Assembly (NCBI GenBank): GCA_016721565.1
Contig: JADKHW010000001.1
Location: 434,001-498,000, forward strand
DNA: 64,000 nucleotides
Source: a bacterium
Lineage (GTDB): Bacteria; Electryoneota; RPQS01
Direction of reading: 5' to 3'
Below are positions 19,121-28,359 of this stretch, piece by piece. The notes below the pieces were generated by a model, which did no database searches, was not told the DNA's origin, and saw nothing but the letters and a program-made list of their open reading frames with translations. The position numbers and the translations under genes are program-made. The stretch's first letter is position 1. Each line of letters begins with the position of its first letter.

Positions 19121-19519
19121 ATGGAACGCACGTTGATGATTATTAAGCCCGATGCTGTTGCCGCAAAAAATATCGGCAACATCGTGGCTCGCGTGGAAAA
19201 AGAAGGCTTTCATATCACAGGTCTACGCTACATGCAATTAACTCAAGAGCAGGCTGGAGATTTTTATGCAGTGCACAAAGAGCGTCCGTTCTTCGGCGAT
19301 CTTGTGCGCTATATGACGAGCGGTCCTGTTGTAGTCGGTCGTCTCGAACGCGCCAACGCTGTTGAGCATTGGCGTGCTGTTATCGGCTCAACTGATCCGC
19401 AAAAAGCTACCGATGGCACGATCCGTAAGTCCTATGGAACGAGCATTGAGGCAAACGCAGTCCACGGCTCAGATTCTCCGGAGAACGGCGCTAAGGAGAC
19501 TGACTTCTTTTTCGCCTAA
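19121..19519 (+). CDS. ndk: Nucleoside diphosphate kinase
   Basis: Transfers gamma-phosphate between nucleoside tri- and diphosphates. 132 residues, slightly short. MERTLMIIKPDAV is the family start; NAVHGSDSPENGAKE holds the phosphorylated His115; MTSGPVVV and DGTIRKSYG are in place (GTIR-DF/YG region). Preceded by an AGGA-like site. It lies directly after sucCD, whose product NTP it may spread to other nucleotides. Confidence 0.96.
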   Translation: MERTLMIIKPDAVAAKNIGNIVARVEKEGFHITGLRYMQLTQEQAGDFYAVHKERPFFGDLVRYMTSGPVVVGRLERANAVEHWRAVIGSTDPQKATDGTIRKSYGTSIEANAVHGSDSPENGAKETDFFFA

Positions 19520-19527
19520 GCGCGAAC

Positions 19528-20304
19528 TTGATCTCGTATTCTCTCACGAACAAGCCTGACAACCCGGGCAGAAAAGTAGCGCCCGGATGGTTGCTTCTTA
19601 GCGCTACGGTCTACTTTGTTTGTGTGGCCGCCAGCGATAGTTGGCTTGATATCATGGTGCTTTCCTTGTTGCTCGTGTTTGCCTGTGCGTTGATGCGAGT
19701 GAGGCAGAATGGACTACTTGCGGCAGTTAGGTCTGCCTGGTTATTGATCGCAATTGCTGCAGTATTCCATTTAGTCTTCCGTATCTGGTTCGTTGGAGAA
19801 CAGGATCAAACGATTCTAAACTCAGTTGTTCAGATATCGTTCTTTCTTTGTCGACTTATTCTTCTGACGTTTATGACGTTTGTAGTGTTGAAAGTTAATT
19901 CGCCTGCCGAGTACGCCGAATCCGTCGCCTCTCGGATGCGATTCGTCGTTGGTAAGAAGCTTGCTGGAAATGCTGGCCATATCAGCATGCTTGCGCTCTC
20001 GATGCTCCCGCAATTGCAGGAGCATATGAACCAACGCAAGCTCGCGAGAATACTTAGGCGGATTCAGCCGTCGCGGAAGATCAGCTCCCGATTTGATCAG
20101 GCCCAAACGGATCTGGGAGCTGCATTCCGATGCGCATTGGAATATGCCAACATCGTAGCAATAGTACTGTGGTCACGAGGTTTTCGTGCCGAACATTCCA
20201 TTCAACTATCAAGTCGACGCTCAACGAGTCAAACAGGTTTGTTGGCAGCTATAGCATTTTGTCTATTGAGTCTGTGCACCCTATTGCCGAAGCGAATCGG
20301 TTAG
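19528..20304 (+). CDS. EcfT/CbiQ-like transporter transmembrane protein
   Basis: Polytopic membrane protein of 258 residues resembling the transmembrane T component of energy-coupling-factor vitamin/metal importers. Hydrophobic segments at about 22-60, 70-83, 100-123 and 234-250 surround a cytoplasmic helical region (NQRKLARILRRIQPSR). The segment EYANIVAIVLWSRGF ends in the RG motif by which EcfT contacts its ATPases. TTG start at 19528, the only plausible one before the first helix. No ATPase or S component is adjacent, so it is an orphan here. The call rests on helix layout and the coupling-helix motif. Confidence 0.6.
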   Translation: MISYSLTNKPDNPGRKVAPGWLLLSATVYFVCVAASDSWLDIMVLSLLLVFACALMRVRQNGLLAAVRSAWLLIAIAAVFHLVFRIWFVGEQDQTILNSVVQISFFLCRLILLTFMTFVVLKVNSPAEYAESVASRMRFVVGKKLAGNAGHISMLALSMLPQLQEHMNQRKLARILRRIQPSRKISSRFDQAQTDLGAAFRCALEYANIVAIVLWSRGFRAEHSIQLSSRRSTSQTGLLAAIAFCLLSLCTLLPKRIG

Positions 20305-21068
20305 TGAAATCGGGCCACAAGTTTCGTTATCGACTCGACGTGCAATATGACGGCACAGAGTTCAGCGGGATGCAGTGGCAGCCGGACAGACGCACCGTTC
20401 AAAAATGTATCGAGGATGCTCTTGAACCCTTGTTTGGCGCAAAAGTCCGAGTAATCCCCTCGAGTAGAACAGACGCAGGAGTGCACGCTGCGCGTCAAGT
20501 TGTTCATGTGGATGTGCCTGTTCAACGCAATCCCGGTTCGATCGTTCGGGCTGGCAATGTTGAGTTGCCGCACGACGCAAGAATCGTGTATGCAGAAAAG
20601 GTCGACGATAATTTCTACGCACGGTTTTCTGCAAGATGGTGCGGCTATCGTTACAGAATAGCGCAGGCTCCTGTTGCAATTGGCCGTCAATATGTGTGGC
20701 AGTTCTTTCAGCCGCTCGACAGGGAATGCTTGTTTGAATTAGCAGATGATGTTGCAGGAACGCACAGGTTTACGGCATTTGCCCATGAGAACCCGACAGA
20801 GAAACACAATTACGAAAGCACCGTGTTTCGATCCTGTTGGGAGGAAGACGGCGAGTTGCTGGTCTATTGCATTGAAGCTTCTCGATTTGTACACGGCATG
20901 GTTCGAATGATTGTCGGAACGATGGTCGACATCGCGACTGGGCGAGGTTCAGTGAATTCCCTTCGAGAAGTGCTGCTTTCAGGAGACAATCGAAATGCCG
21001 GTACAAAAGCACCTGCCACGGGATTGACATTGGAAACTGTTGGCTATCAGGATTGGCCAAATGCATAG
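20304..21068 (+). CDS. truA: tRNA pseudouridine synthase A
   Basis: Makes pseudouridine at tRNA positions 38-40. With the GTG start at 20304 (TAGTG overlap with the upstream stop) the protein has 254 residues, the usual length. It begins with FRYRLDVQYDGTEFSGMQWQP; the catalytic Asp57 is in SSRTDAGVHA; later FTAFAHEN and RFVHGMVRMIVG are conserved. The frame is open further upstream (to 20130), but that part overlaps the previous gene and is not TruA-like. Confidence 0.95.
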   Translation: MKSGHKFRYRLDVQYDGTEFSGMQWQPDRRTVQKCIEDALEPLFGAKVRVIPSSRTDAGVHAARQVVHVDVPVQRNPGSIVRAGNVELPHDARIVYAEKVDDNFYARFSARWCGYRYRIAQAPVAIGRQYVWQFFQPLDRECLFELADDVAGTHRFTAFAHENPTEKHNYESTVFRSCWEEDGELLVYCIEASRFVHGMVRMIVGTMVDIATGRGSVNSLREVLLSGDNRNAGTKAPATGLTLETVGYQDWPNA

Positions 21069-21089
21069 GGCAATGAGAACGATTCAAAA

Positions 21090-22349
21090 TTGAGTAGGTT
21101 TCTTCAGTTCTTTCTGATTGGATTACTTGTCGGGATATTCGTGTTCTGGATGATTCAACGCGACTACGCCCGTCAGAGTACTGTTGCTCAGTTAAATGCC
21201 CGCCTGGATTCGTTGCAATGGTTGTTCTCTGTTCAGTCGAACACCAAAGCAATCAGGCAAGACGATACGCCGCTTAGCCTTCCATCCATTCAAGACCAAC
21301 TGTATCAGTCGCGCGAGAATGCAATTACGCGCGCGATTGCCAGAACGTCTGACGCGGTGGTGGGCATCAGTGTTGACCAGATCATGGAAGTGCAAAATCC
21401 ATTTGTGCCCCGTGACCCGCTCTTTCGCATGTTCTTAGATGAAAGGTACTGGCCTAAAACCGTTCGTAAGCAGTCTTCCGGTCTTGGCTCAGGATTCATT
21501 GTGACGACCGACGGTTATATCGTTACGAACGAGCACGTCGTGCGGGATGCTTCGACAATTACAGTTACGACCACAGCCGGTAACAAGTACGCGGCGAAAG
21601 TTGTGGGCACCGACGAACTGTTGGATATGGCGCTCTTAAAAATTGAAGATAAGAATCTACCCTATATTGAGTGGGCAAATAGCGATGAAGCAATTGTCGG
21701 TGAATGGGTCGTCGCAATCGGAAATCCTTATGGACTTTTTGACGTCAACGACCAGCCTTCTGTTGCCGTAGGAGTGATTTCGGCACTCAATCGCGATTTT
21801 GAACGTGATTCAGACGGCCGGTTGTATACAGACATGATCCAGACCGACGCCGCCATCAATAGAGGTAACTCAGGCGGACCATTGATTGACGCAGAAGGCC
21901 GTGCAATCGGCATGAACTCTTTAATCTTCACCGAATCAGGCGGATCAGTGGGAATCGGATTTGCAATTCCATCAAACCGAATTGTTAACGCGATTGAAGA
22001 CCTTGTCAAGGGCGGTGTTGATCGTAATTACTGGCTTGGTATTCGCGCGAATGATTTGCGCGGCATGATGTGGAAGATGCTTGGCTTAGCCGAAAACCGC
22101 GGCGCAATTGTGACGGGAGTCGACCCAGGCAGTCCAGCGGCGCGTGCTGATATCGATGTTGAAGACGTCATCATAGAGATCAATAACCGCGAGATTACCC
22201 GATCACAAGATGCCAAGGATTTCATGAATAATACGGATCTGCGCGTTGGCGACAAACTGACTTTCCAGATTAGTCGGCGTGGAAAGATAATGACGAAGCA
22301 AGTTGAGTTAATCCCAATTCCCAAAGTTCGCTCCTACACACCCGGATGA
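21090..22349 (+). CDS. Membrane-anchored HtrA/Deg serine protease
   Basis: Periplasmic quality-control protease of the HtrA family, 419 residues. N-terminal membrane anchor (about 5-22) in place of a cleaved signal, then the trypsin-like domain with catalytic His149 (TNEHVV), Asp179 (LLDMALLKI) and Ser261 (NRGNSGGPL). One PDZ domain follows at about 310-410 (GAIVTGVDPGSPAARADI, DVIIEINN). TTG start at 21090; the first in-frame ATG lies inside the anchor. Layout resembles DegS, with a single PDZ domain. purB starts inside its stop codon. Confidence 0.92.
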   Translation: MSRFLQFFLIGLLVGIFVFWMIQRDYARQSTVAQLNARLDSLQWLFSVQSNTKAIRQDDTPLSLPSIQDQLYQSRENAITRAIARTSDAVVGISVDQIMEVQNPFVPRDPLFRMFLDERYWPKTVRKQSSGLGSGFIVTTDGYIVTNEHVVRDASTITVTTTAGNKYAAKVVGTDELLDMALLKIEDKNLPYIEWANSDEAIVGEWVVAIGNPYGLFDVNDQPSVAVGVISALNRDFERDSDGRLYTDMIQTDAAINRGNSGGPLIDAEGRAIGMNSLIFTESGGSVGIGFAIPSNRIVNAIEDLVKGGVDRNYWLGIRANDLRGMMWKMLGLAENRGAIVTGVDPGSPAARADIDVEDVIIEINNREITRSQDAKDFMNNTDLRVGDKLTFQISRRGKIMTKQVELIPIPKVRSYTPG

Positions 22350-23643
22350 TAGAACGTTACTCAAGAGAACCGATGGCATCGCTGTGGACGGAAGCGGCGC
22401 GCTATGATAGCTGGCTAAAAGTTGAGATAGCTTCTTTGCGTGCTCGGGCTGATCGCGGTGAACTTGATTCGCACGTGGTTGAGCAAATCGCATCGTCAGC
22501 CAAGTTCTCGCTACCCGAAATACACGAAGTCGAGGCGGATGTACATCACGATGTGATCGCATTCTTGACTGTCGTTGCACGGTACGTCGGCGAACTCGCG
22601 CTTTGTTCATTTGGGGCTGACGTCGTCAGACGTAGTTGATACTGCCTTTGCTTTGCAGATTCAGCAAGCAGGAGGCTTACTGCTCGAAGATGTCACAGCG
22701 TTGCAAATCGTTCTGCGCCGGCGCGCCCTTGAATTTCGCCGCACGCCGTCTGTCGGCAGAACACACGGCATTCATGCAGAACCAACGGTTTTTGGGTTAA
22801 AGTTCGCGCTTTGGGCTGATGAGTTTACACGACACGAAGCGCGCTTGCATGAAACTTTGACACGTGTGGTCGTGGGAAAACTTTCTGGCGCGGTTGGCAA
22901 CTATGGCCATACCGATCCTGATCTTGAGGAACGAGTGATGTCACAGTTAGGAATCGGTGTAGCTCTGATCTCGACACAAGTGCTCTCTCGAGACTTGCAC
23001 TCAGAGTTCTTGAATCTTTGTGCACTTATCGCGGGAACCGTTGAGAAGATTGCCGTTGAAGTCAGACATTTGCAGCGCACCGAGGTAAGCGAGGCATTCG
23101 AGCCATTTGGAAAGAAACAAAAGGGTTCATCAGCAATGCCGCATAAGCGCAATCCCATTTTGTGCGAAAGGCTAACCGGCATGGCAAGAATGATGCGCGG
23201 TTATGCATTGGTCGGGCTTGAGAATATCGCATTATGGCACGAACGCGACATTTCGCATTCCTCAACTGAGCGTGTTGTATTTCCGGACGCTTGCATCTTG
23301 TTGGATTACATGTTGCATTTACTTTTTGCGCGTGATGGATGGTCTTCAAGTGGACACGGAGCAGTTGGCACGGACGATCTACCAGACTCAAGGCGCGCTG
23401 GCCTCGGAAAAGATACTGCACGCATTAATTGAAAAAGGTTGGCTTCGTGAAGACGCCTATGCCGCCGTCCAAAAATCTGCTCGCACGGCCATCACCGAGC
23501 ATCGGCCCATGGTAGAGCTGCTCAAAGAGAACACTGCGGTCTTTAATGCTTTGGGAAACGACACGATTGAATCACTGGTTCGTCTTGAACCGGATTACGA
23601 AATGGCGAACAGCATATTGAAGCGATTAGGTATCGCGGAATGA
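22346..23643 (+). CDS. purB: Adenylosuccinate lyase, two frameshifts
   Basis: Acts twice in AMP synthesis (SAICAR and adenylosuccinate cleavage). Frame one gives MIERYSREPMASLWTEAARY to FLTVVARYVGE; frame two gives SRFVHLGLTSSDVVDTA, VGRTHGIHAEPTVFG and the catalytic loop KKQKGSSAMPHKRNP; frame three gives RVMDGLQVDTEQLARTI to LKRLGIAE. The first break lies at GAAC (22592-22595), where GAAAAC would restore VGENSRF; the second at the T5 run 23333-23337, where T4 restores it. The joined protein has about 432 residues, the normal size. purB is rarely dispensable, so assembly errors are likelier than true inactivation. Followed by purC after 10 bases. Confidence 0.9.
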
Positions 23644-23653
23644 TGAGGCATAG

Positions 23654-24369
23654 ATGAACCTTGAAAAACTCGAGCTTTTGGTTCAAGGCACTTCGAAGAA
23701 ACTGTTTGCAACGAATCGTCCAAGCTACGCGATATTAGAGTTCACAGACGATGCGGGCAATCCACGCGAATCTCGTAAGACTTCATTTGCGGGCAAGGGT
23801 GAAATCAATTGCGGCGTATCAAGCTTCTTGTTTCAGTACTTAGAGAACTATCATGTCCCCACGCATTTTGTCGAACGACAGTCTCCAACCGATATGGCTG
23901 TGAGACGTGTTGATATGTTTGACATCAAGGCGATTGTGTATAATGTTGCGACCGGCGAATTTGCGCGCCGTTTCAGGTTGGATGATGGCCGTCCTTTGGA
24001 TTATCCAGTTGTCGAGTACTTCTTGAAAGACCCGGCGCTGAACAACCCGATGGTCAACGAAAGCCATGCGGTTGCGCTCGGCTATGGAAGGTCGGATGAT
24101 TTGCGCACGATGCAGCGTATTGCAACAAAAACAAACGCCGTGCTGAAGTCCCTGTTTGAACGGCGCGGACTTCTTTTGGTTGAATTTGAACTCGAGTTCG
24201 AGTCGCGGGCGATCATCTTTGTATCGGTGATGAACTCACGGCCGATACCTGTCGTGTGTGGGATAGAAAAACTAATCGAAAACTTGACAGAGATCGCGCA
24301 CTACAGGATCAATCCGGTGTTGAGCGTGCATATCGCGAATTGCTCGAGCGTTTGACAAGCGCGGCATAG
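23654..24369 (+). CDS. purC: SAICAR synthetase, one frameshift
   Basis: Phosphoribosylaminoimidazole-succinocarboxamide synthase. LLVQGTSKKLFATN, KGEINCGVSSFLFQYLENY, PTHFVERQSPTDMAVRRV and VEYFLKDPALNNPMVNESHA are classic PurC blocks. After FELEF (base 24199) the first frame ends as nonsense at 24355, while the -1 frame from about 24199 reads GDELTADTCRVWDRKTN and YRELLERLTSAA to a stop at 24369. The latter includes the conserved DE-TPD--R-WD motif. One lost G (TTCGAG for TTCGGAG) explains it. Joined length is about 238 residues, normal for PurC. Same pathway as purB, purS and purQ. Confidence 0.88.
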
Positions 24370-24379
24370 CGACAAGAAA

Positions 24380-25021
24380 ATGAATTTTGCTCGCGAAGCA
24401 TGGCCGTTTGTGTTGCCTCCGTTCATATTCGGAATCGTGGCTCTTTTGTGGGGCATGCGCGGCTCGATGGCTTGGCTCTTATTAGGCGGTGGTTTTCTCG
24501 TCTTGCTTGCGGCCGCGATTTTGCTATTCTTTCGTGATCCCGACCGTACACCGCCGAATGACCCTAAACTTGTTGTGTCTCCTGCCGACGGGGTGGTCGT
24601 CGACACAGAGACTCTTCCTTCGGGTGAGAAGTTTGTTGCCATCTTCTTATCAGTGTTTGATGTGCATGTCAATCGTTCACCGTATGCAGGCAAAGTAACA
24701 AAGATCACTAGTAAACCCGGCACGTACTTGCACGCGAACTCCGCTGAAGGTATCCAAGGCAATGCAAGGATCGACGTCGAATTAGTCAGCGCATACGGGC
24801 CGATTCGTTTTAGTCAGCTTTCCGGTTTAGTAGCACGCAAAATTTCCTGTCGAGTGTCAGAGGGAGATTCGCTTGCGACAGGGCAGAGATACGGACTGAT
24901 TTATTTTGGTTCACGAATGGAAATTGTATTGCCTGCAAGTGCAGAGATTGTGGTGAAACCCGGCATTCGAACGGCGGCAGGCGAAACAGTGATAGCCGCA
25001 TTTCGCGGAAACGACTTTTAA
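24380..25021 (+). CDS. psd: Phosphatidylserine decarboxylase, short (PSD-A) type
   Basis: Makes phosphatidylethanolamine. 213 residues as in the short Psd family. Two N-terminal hydrophobic helices (about 8-50) and FFRDPDRTPP, then VVSPADGVVV with the catalytic aspartate, DVHVNRSPYAGKV and the self-cleavage site LIYFGSRMEI (Gly-Ser giving the pyruvoyl group). pssA, which supplies its substrate, follows 10 bases later, so the two form a lipid module inside a purine cluster. Confidence 0.94.
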   Translation: MNFAREAWPFVLPPFIFGIVALLWGMRGSMAWLLLGGGFLVLLAAAILLFFRDPDRTPPNDPKLVVSPADGVVVDTETLPSGEKFVAIFLSVFDVHVNRSPYAGKVTKITSKPGTYLHANSAEGIQGNARIDVELVSAYGPIRFSQLSGLVARKISCRVSEGDSLATGQRYGLIYFGSRMEIVLPASAEIVVKPGIRTAAGETVIAAFRGNDF

Positions 25022-25031
25022 AGGAGCTTCT

Positions 25032-25781
25032 TTGCGACATCTCGCAAACATATTAACAGGCCTAAATCTCGCCTTTGGCTTCACATCGATGATGTTAGCC
25101 ATGGACGGTCATATTGTCGGTGCAGCTTGGCTGATTGCCCTGGCTGTGGTGATGGATGCCTTTGACGGAAAAGCGGCGCGCTTTTTCGGTGCGTCGTCGC
25201 CAATGGGCCTGCAATTTGATTCATTGGCCGACGTTGTCTCAATGGGTGTAGCGCCTTCCATCCTCTGTTACGCCGCTGCTTTTCGTGAAGATTCCGAATT
25301 GGGCATGATTGTTTGCACGGTTCCGGTGGTCGCCGCAGCTTACAGATTGGCACGCTTTAACGTGCGCGCCGCCTCGCGCTCCAGTGCATACGAAGGGCTG
25401 ACGTCGCCTTTGCACGCCTGCTTGATTGCAACATTTGTACTTATGAACTATGCTATCTGGGATGAAGTCGCACATGTCGAAATTCTTGCTGGAATGTTGA
25501 TTGTGACTTCATTGCTAATGGTCAGCCGAATTCCGCTTGCAGGTTTGCCTCGCTTCACTTTGCGTGAACAAGGCCGCAATATGTTCAAACTGTTTGTCCT
25601 TGCTGCGGCAATCGGTGTCGGCGCGATCAATCCTCCATTGTTTGCATTTCCGGTAGTTGTTCTACTTTGTACGATTTCAATTGTCGCTGGGCTTGCACAG
25701 TCGCGGAAACAGCATCGCGAAATAGAAGACGACGATGATGCAATTCCCCAACCCATTTCAACTGGCTGGAAGAAACCGTGA
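25032..25781 (+). CDS. pssA: CDP-diacylglycerol-serine O-phosphatidyltransferase
   Basis: Membrane enzyme joining CDP-diacylglycerol and serine to phosphatidylserine. 249 residues, about eight helices. The CDP-alcohol phosphatidyltransferase motif is clear: DAFDGKAARFF then GLQFDSLADVVSMG (about 42-68). TTG start at 25032 with a good AAGGAG site 6 bases before it; the N-terminus RHLANILTGLNLAFGF matches the family. cdsA upstream and psd just before complete the route to phosphatidylethanolamine. Stop overlaps the purS GTG (GTGA). Confidence 0.94.
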   Translation: MRHLANILTGLNLAFGFTSMMLAMDGHIVGAAWLIALAVVMDAFDGKAARFFGASSPMGLQFDSLADVVSMGVAPSILCYAAAFREDSELGMIVCTVPVVAAAYRLARFNVRAASRSSAYEGLTSPLHACLIATFVLMNYAIWDEVAHVEILAGMLIVTSLLMVSRIPLAGLPRFTLREQGRNMFKLFVLAAAIGVGAINPPLFAFPVVVLLCTISIVAGLAQSRKQHREIEDDDDAIPQPISTGWKKP

Positions 25782-26017
25782 AAGCAAAAGTCATTGTAAA
25801 ACTGAAGGAGGGCGTACTTGACCCTCAGGGCCAAGCGATTCAGCAGCTTCTTGCGCAACGCGGATATAGCCAAATTGCAGATGTGCGCGTGGGCAAACTT
25901 GTCGAATTCGAGCTTGAGAATGTCACACCGATTGAAGGTGAAGCCATGCTTGCTGAGATTGCCGATAAGCTACTTGCCAACCCGATCATTGAGTCTTACA
26001 GAATTGAATCCCAGTGA
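25778..26017 (+). CDS. purS: FGAM synthase small subunit PurS
   Basis: 79-residue structural subunit that lets PurQ feed ammonia to PurL in formylglycinamidine synthesis. Typical pattern: KVIVKLKEGVLDPQGQAI, then DVRVGKLVEFELE and the C-terminal LANPIIESYRIE. GTG start overlapping the pssA stop; its own stop overlaps the purQ GTG. purL is not in the window. Confidence 0.95.
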   Translation: MKAKVIVKLKEGVLDPQGQAIQQLLAQRGYSQIADVRVGKLVEFELENVTPIEGEAMLAEIADKLLANPIIESYRIESQ

Positions 26018-26730
26018 GCATTGCAGTAATTACATTTCCAGGTTCCAATTGCGACCGTGATTGCCTGCATGTTTTGCAGAATGTTATTGGCGCTCCGGCC
26101 CGCTTTGTCTTTCATAAGGAAACCGATTTGGGCGATTGCACCGGCGTGCTTGTTCCGGGAGGGTTTTCTTATGGCGACTATCTTCGTGCGGGCGCGCTTG
26201 CAAAGATTTCTCCGATCATGCCGGCGATTCATCGTTTTGCGGATGCAGGAGGCCCGGTTTTGGGAATCTGTAACGGCTTTCAGATTTTATGTGAAGTAGG
26301 GCTTCTTCCCGGCGCGCTAATGCTGAATCGCAATTTGAGATTCATTTCAAGATGGGTTGACTTGCGCGTCGAGAATAGCGACACTCTTTTCACGCGTCAC
26401 CTTTGGCAAGATCAGATTGTTCGTATGCCGATTGCACACGCAGAGGGCAATTTTACTGTTGAACCTGAGACGATTGCAAAGATCGTCGCCAAACAGCAAA
26501 TCGTATTCAAGTATGCCGGCCCAGTTCGCGAAGATTCTCCCGACGGTAATCCGAATGGGAGCACATTATCCATTGCGGGCATTGTAAACGAAGCCGGGAA
26601 CGTAATGGGCATGATGCCGCATCCTGATCGCGCATCGGAGGCAATTCTGGGCTCCACAGATGGCATTCCGATTTTTCGTGCATTTGCCGAGGCCGCGCAA
26701 GAGAAGTCGCGCCTCGAATACTCCTACTAA
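26014..26730 (+). CDS. purQ: FGAM synthase glutaminase subunit PurQ
   Basis: Class I glutamine amidotransferase supplying ammonia to PurL. 238 residues. ITFPGSNCDRD start, VPGGFSYGDYLRAGALA oxyanion region, nucleophile Cys86 in GICNGFQIL, and the C-terminal MMPHPDRASE with the catalytic His (and Glu) of the triad. GTG start overlapping the purS stop shows tight coupling. The complete PurS-PurQ pair indicates a Gram-positive/archaeal style, three-subunit FGAM synthase. Confidence 0.96.
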   Translation: MSIAVITFPGSNCDRDCLHVLQNVIGAPARFVFHKETDLGDCTGVLVPGGFSYGDYLRAGALAKISPIMPAIHRFADAGGPVLGICNGFQILCEVGLLPGALMLNRNLRFISRWVDLRVENSDTLFTRHLWQDQIVRMPIAHAEGNFTVEPETIAKIVAKQQIVFKYAGPVREDSPDGNPNGSTLSIAGIVNEAGNVMGMMPHPDRASEAILGSTDGIPIFRAFAEAAQEKSRLEYSY

Positions 26731-26732
26731 AC

Positions 26733-26990
26733 ATGAGCCTGGGCGCGAGTGAACTTTTTCTGATCATGTTAGTAGTCTTGCTGCTGTTTGGCGGCAAGAA
26801 GCTTCCTGAAACCGCCCGTCAACTTGGCCGGGGAATAGCAGAGCTTCGACGATCCTACGTGGACATTAAGCGCGAAGTCACTGACCCCCTGAACACCACA
26901 CCAACATCACCACCCAAGCAAACCACCCTGCATGCTCCGCCGCATTCCCAGCCCCGCAGCGATACGCCAGAGCCCCCGCAGGCTTCCTGA
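26733..26990 (+). CDS. tatA: Sec-independent translocase TatA/E
   Basis: 85 residues with one N-terminal membrane helix (about 6-20, ELFLIMLVVLLLFGGKKLPE) and an amphipathic helix (TARQLGRGIAELRRSY), the TatA layout including the conserved FG pair. The tail is Pro/Thr-rich and low in complexity. tatB/tatC are not in the window. Its 3' end overlaps the gatA reading frame by 59 bases, which is unusually long. Confidence 0.9.
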   Translation: MSLGASELFLIMLVVLLLFGGKKLPETARQLGRGIAELRRSYVDIKREVTDPLNTTPTSPPKQTTLHAPPHSQPRSDTPEPPQAS

Positions 26991-28359
26991 TATTGTCGGT
27001 CAGTCACTTGCCAGCGCCCGTGAATTGAGTTCATTGGGTGCTTTTGTGTCCTTGTTGGACGCGCGCGCGCATCAGCAGGCACAGAGTGTCGTATCACGAA
27101 TTGAAAGCGGAGAGCAGTTGCCGCTGGGGGGCTATATTGTCGCGGTCAAAGATAACATCGCGATCAAAGACGCACCTTTGACCTGCGGATCTAAGATCCT
27201 CGATTTTCATCAATCGACGTTTTCTGCTACGGTTATCGAAAGACTTGAAGAGGCTGGGGCCGTCATCATCGGTAAAACGAATCTCGACGAGTTTGCGATG
27301 GGTTCGTCGACCGAAAATTCTGCGCTCGGAATAGCATTGAATCCGTTTGATCCGGATCGCGTTCCAGGCGGATCGTCTGGTGGCAGTGCGGTTGCTGTGG
27401 CAGCGGGGATTTGCCACGCTTCACTGGGCAGCGAAACAGGTGGCAGTGTGCGTCAGCCTGCTGCCTTCTGCGGCATATGCGGATTAAAACCTACATACGG
27501 GCGTGTATCGCGTTACGGCCTCGTCGCGTTCGGATCGTCGCTTGACCAAGTTTCCCCATTTGCAAAGACATGCGCTGAGGTCTACGACGTTATCCGTGTG
27601 ATTTCGGGAAGCGATCAGCGTGACGCGACATCATCTGCAGCTCCAGTACCCGATTCAGCATGTTTAGAACCATTTAGTGGAAAGTTGCGCATTGGTCTGG
27701 TCAAAGACTTTCTTGAGCATGAAGCACTTGAGCCCGATGTTCGCATTGCCATGAACGATACCATTTCGGCATTGAAGAAGGCTGGGCACGAACTTGTAGA
27801 AGTGGAACTGCCCAATGCAAAATACTCTATTCCAGTATATTACATTGTTGCCACTGCTGAGGCGAGTTCTAATCTTGCACGCTTTGACGGAGTGCGGTAC
27901 GGCTATAGACATCGGGACGTTACGGATCTCGCATCCGTGTATGACTTGACTCGCGAAGCAGGGTTCGGTAAAGAAGTCCGGCGACGCATTATGATGGGAA
28001 CCTATGTTCTGTCGGCAGGCTACTACGACGCCTATTACACGACGGCTCTCAAAGTGCGCCGAATAATTGCCGATGAATTGGTTAATGCGCTGAAATACGT
28101 CGATGTTCTGTTGACGCCGACAACGCCGAGCACCGCATTCAAGATTGGCGAAAAGATCGACGATCCAGTTTCGATGTACCTGTCGGATATTTTTACGGTC
28201 CCGGCCAACCTCGCGGGCGTGCCGGCCTTGTCGGTACCCTGGAGCTTGGATTCAAAGGGATTGCCTATTGGGATTCAGTTGATGGCTCCGCATTTTACGG
28301 AAGAGAAATTGCTCAGCATTGGTGCGGCAATTGAACTGTTGAGGCCAGAGGGCAAATGA
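26932..28359 (+). CDS. gatA: Glutamyl-tRNA(Gln) amidotransferase subunit A
   Basis: Amidase subunit that releases ammonia from glutamine for Gln-tRNA formation. 475 residues. The amidase-signature triad is visible: Lys73 (AVKDNI), Ser148 (GGSSGGSA) and nucleophile Ser172 (GSETGGSV). The family opening (ELLRSGEISS-type helix) is weak, and the ATG at 26932 lies within tatA, so the true start could be a little downstream. Ends in ATGA with gatB. gatC is not seen in the window. Confidence 0.95.
   Translation: MLRRIPSPAAIRQSPRRLPDIVGQSLASARELSSLGAFVSLLDARAHQQAQSVVSRIESGEQLPLGGYIVAVKDNIAIKDAPLTCGSKILDFHQSTFSATVIERLEEAGAVIIGKTNLDEFAMGSSTENSALGIALNPFDPDRVPGGSSGGSAVAVAAGICHASLGSETGGSVRQPAAFCGICGLKPTYGRVSRYGLVAFGSSLDQVSPFAKTCAEVYDVIRVISGSDQRDATSSAAPVPDSACLEPFSGKLRIGLVKDFLEHEALEPDVRIAMNDTISALKKAGHELVEVELPNAKYSIPVYYIVATAEASSNLARFDGVRYGYRHRDVTDLASVYDLTREAGFGKEVRRRIMMGTYVLSAGYYDAYYTTALKVRRIIADELVNALKYVDVLLTPTTPSTAFKIGEKIDDPVSMYLSDIFTVPANLAGVPALSVPWSLDSKGLPIGIQLMAPHFTEEKLLSIGAAIELLRPEGK

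Noticed and set aside
20130..20303. N-terminal extension of TruA
   Set aside because: It lies inside the EcfT-like gene and does not match TruA; GTG 20304 gives the family length.
25448..25873. Minus-strand ORFs opposite pssA, guaB, smc and other genes
   Set aside because: They shadow strongly conserved plus-strand genes and show no family motifs.
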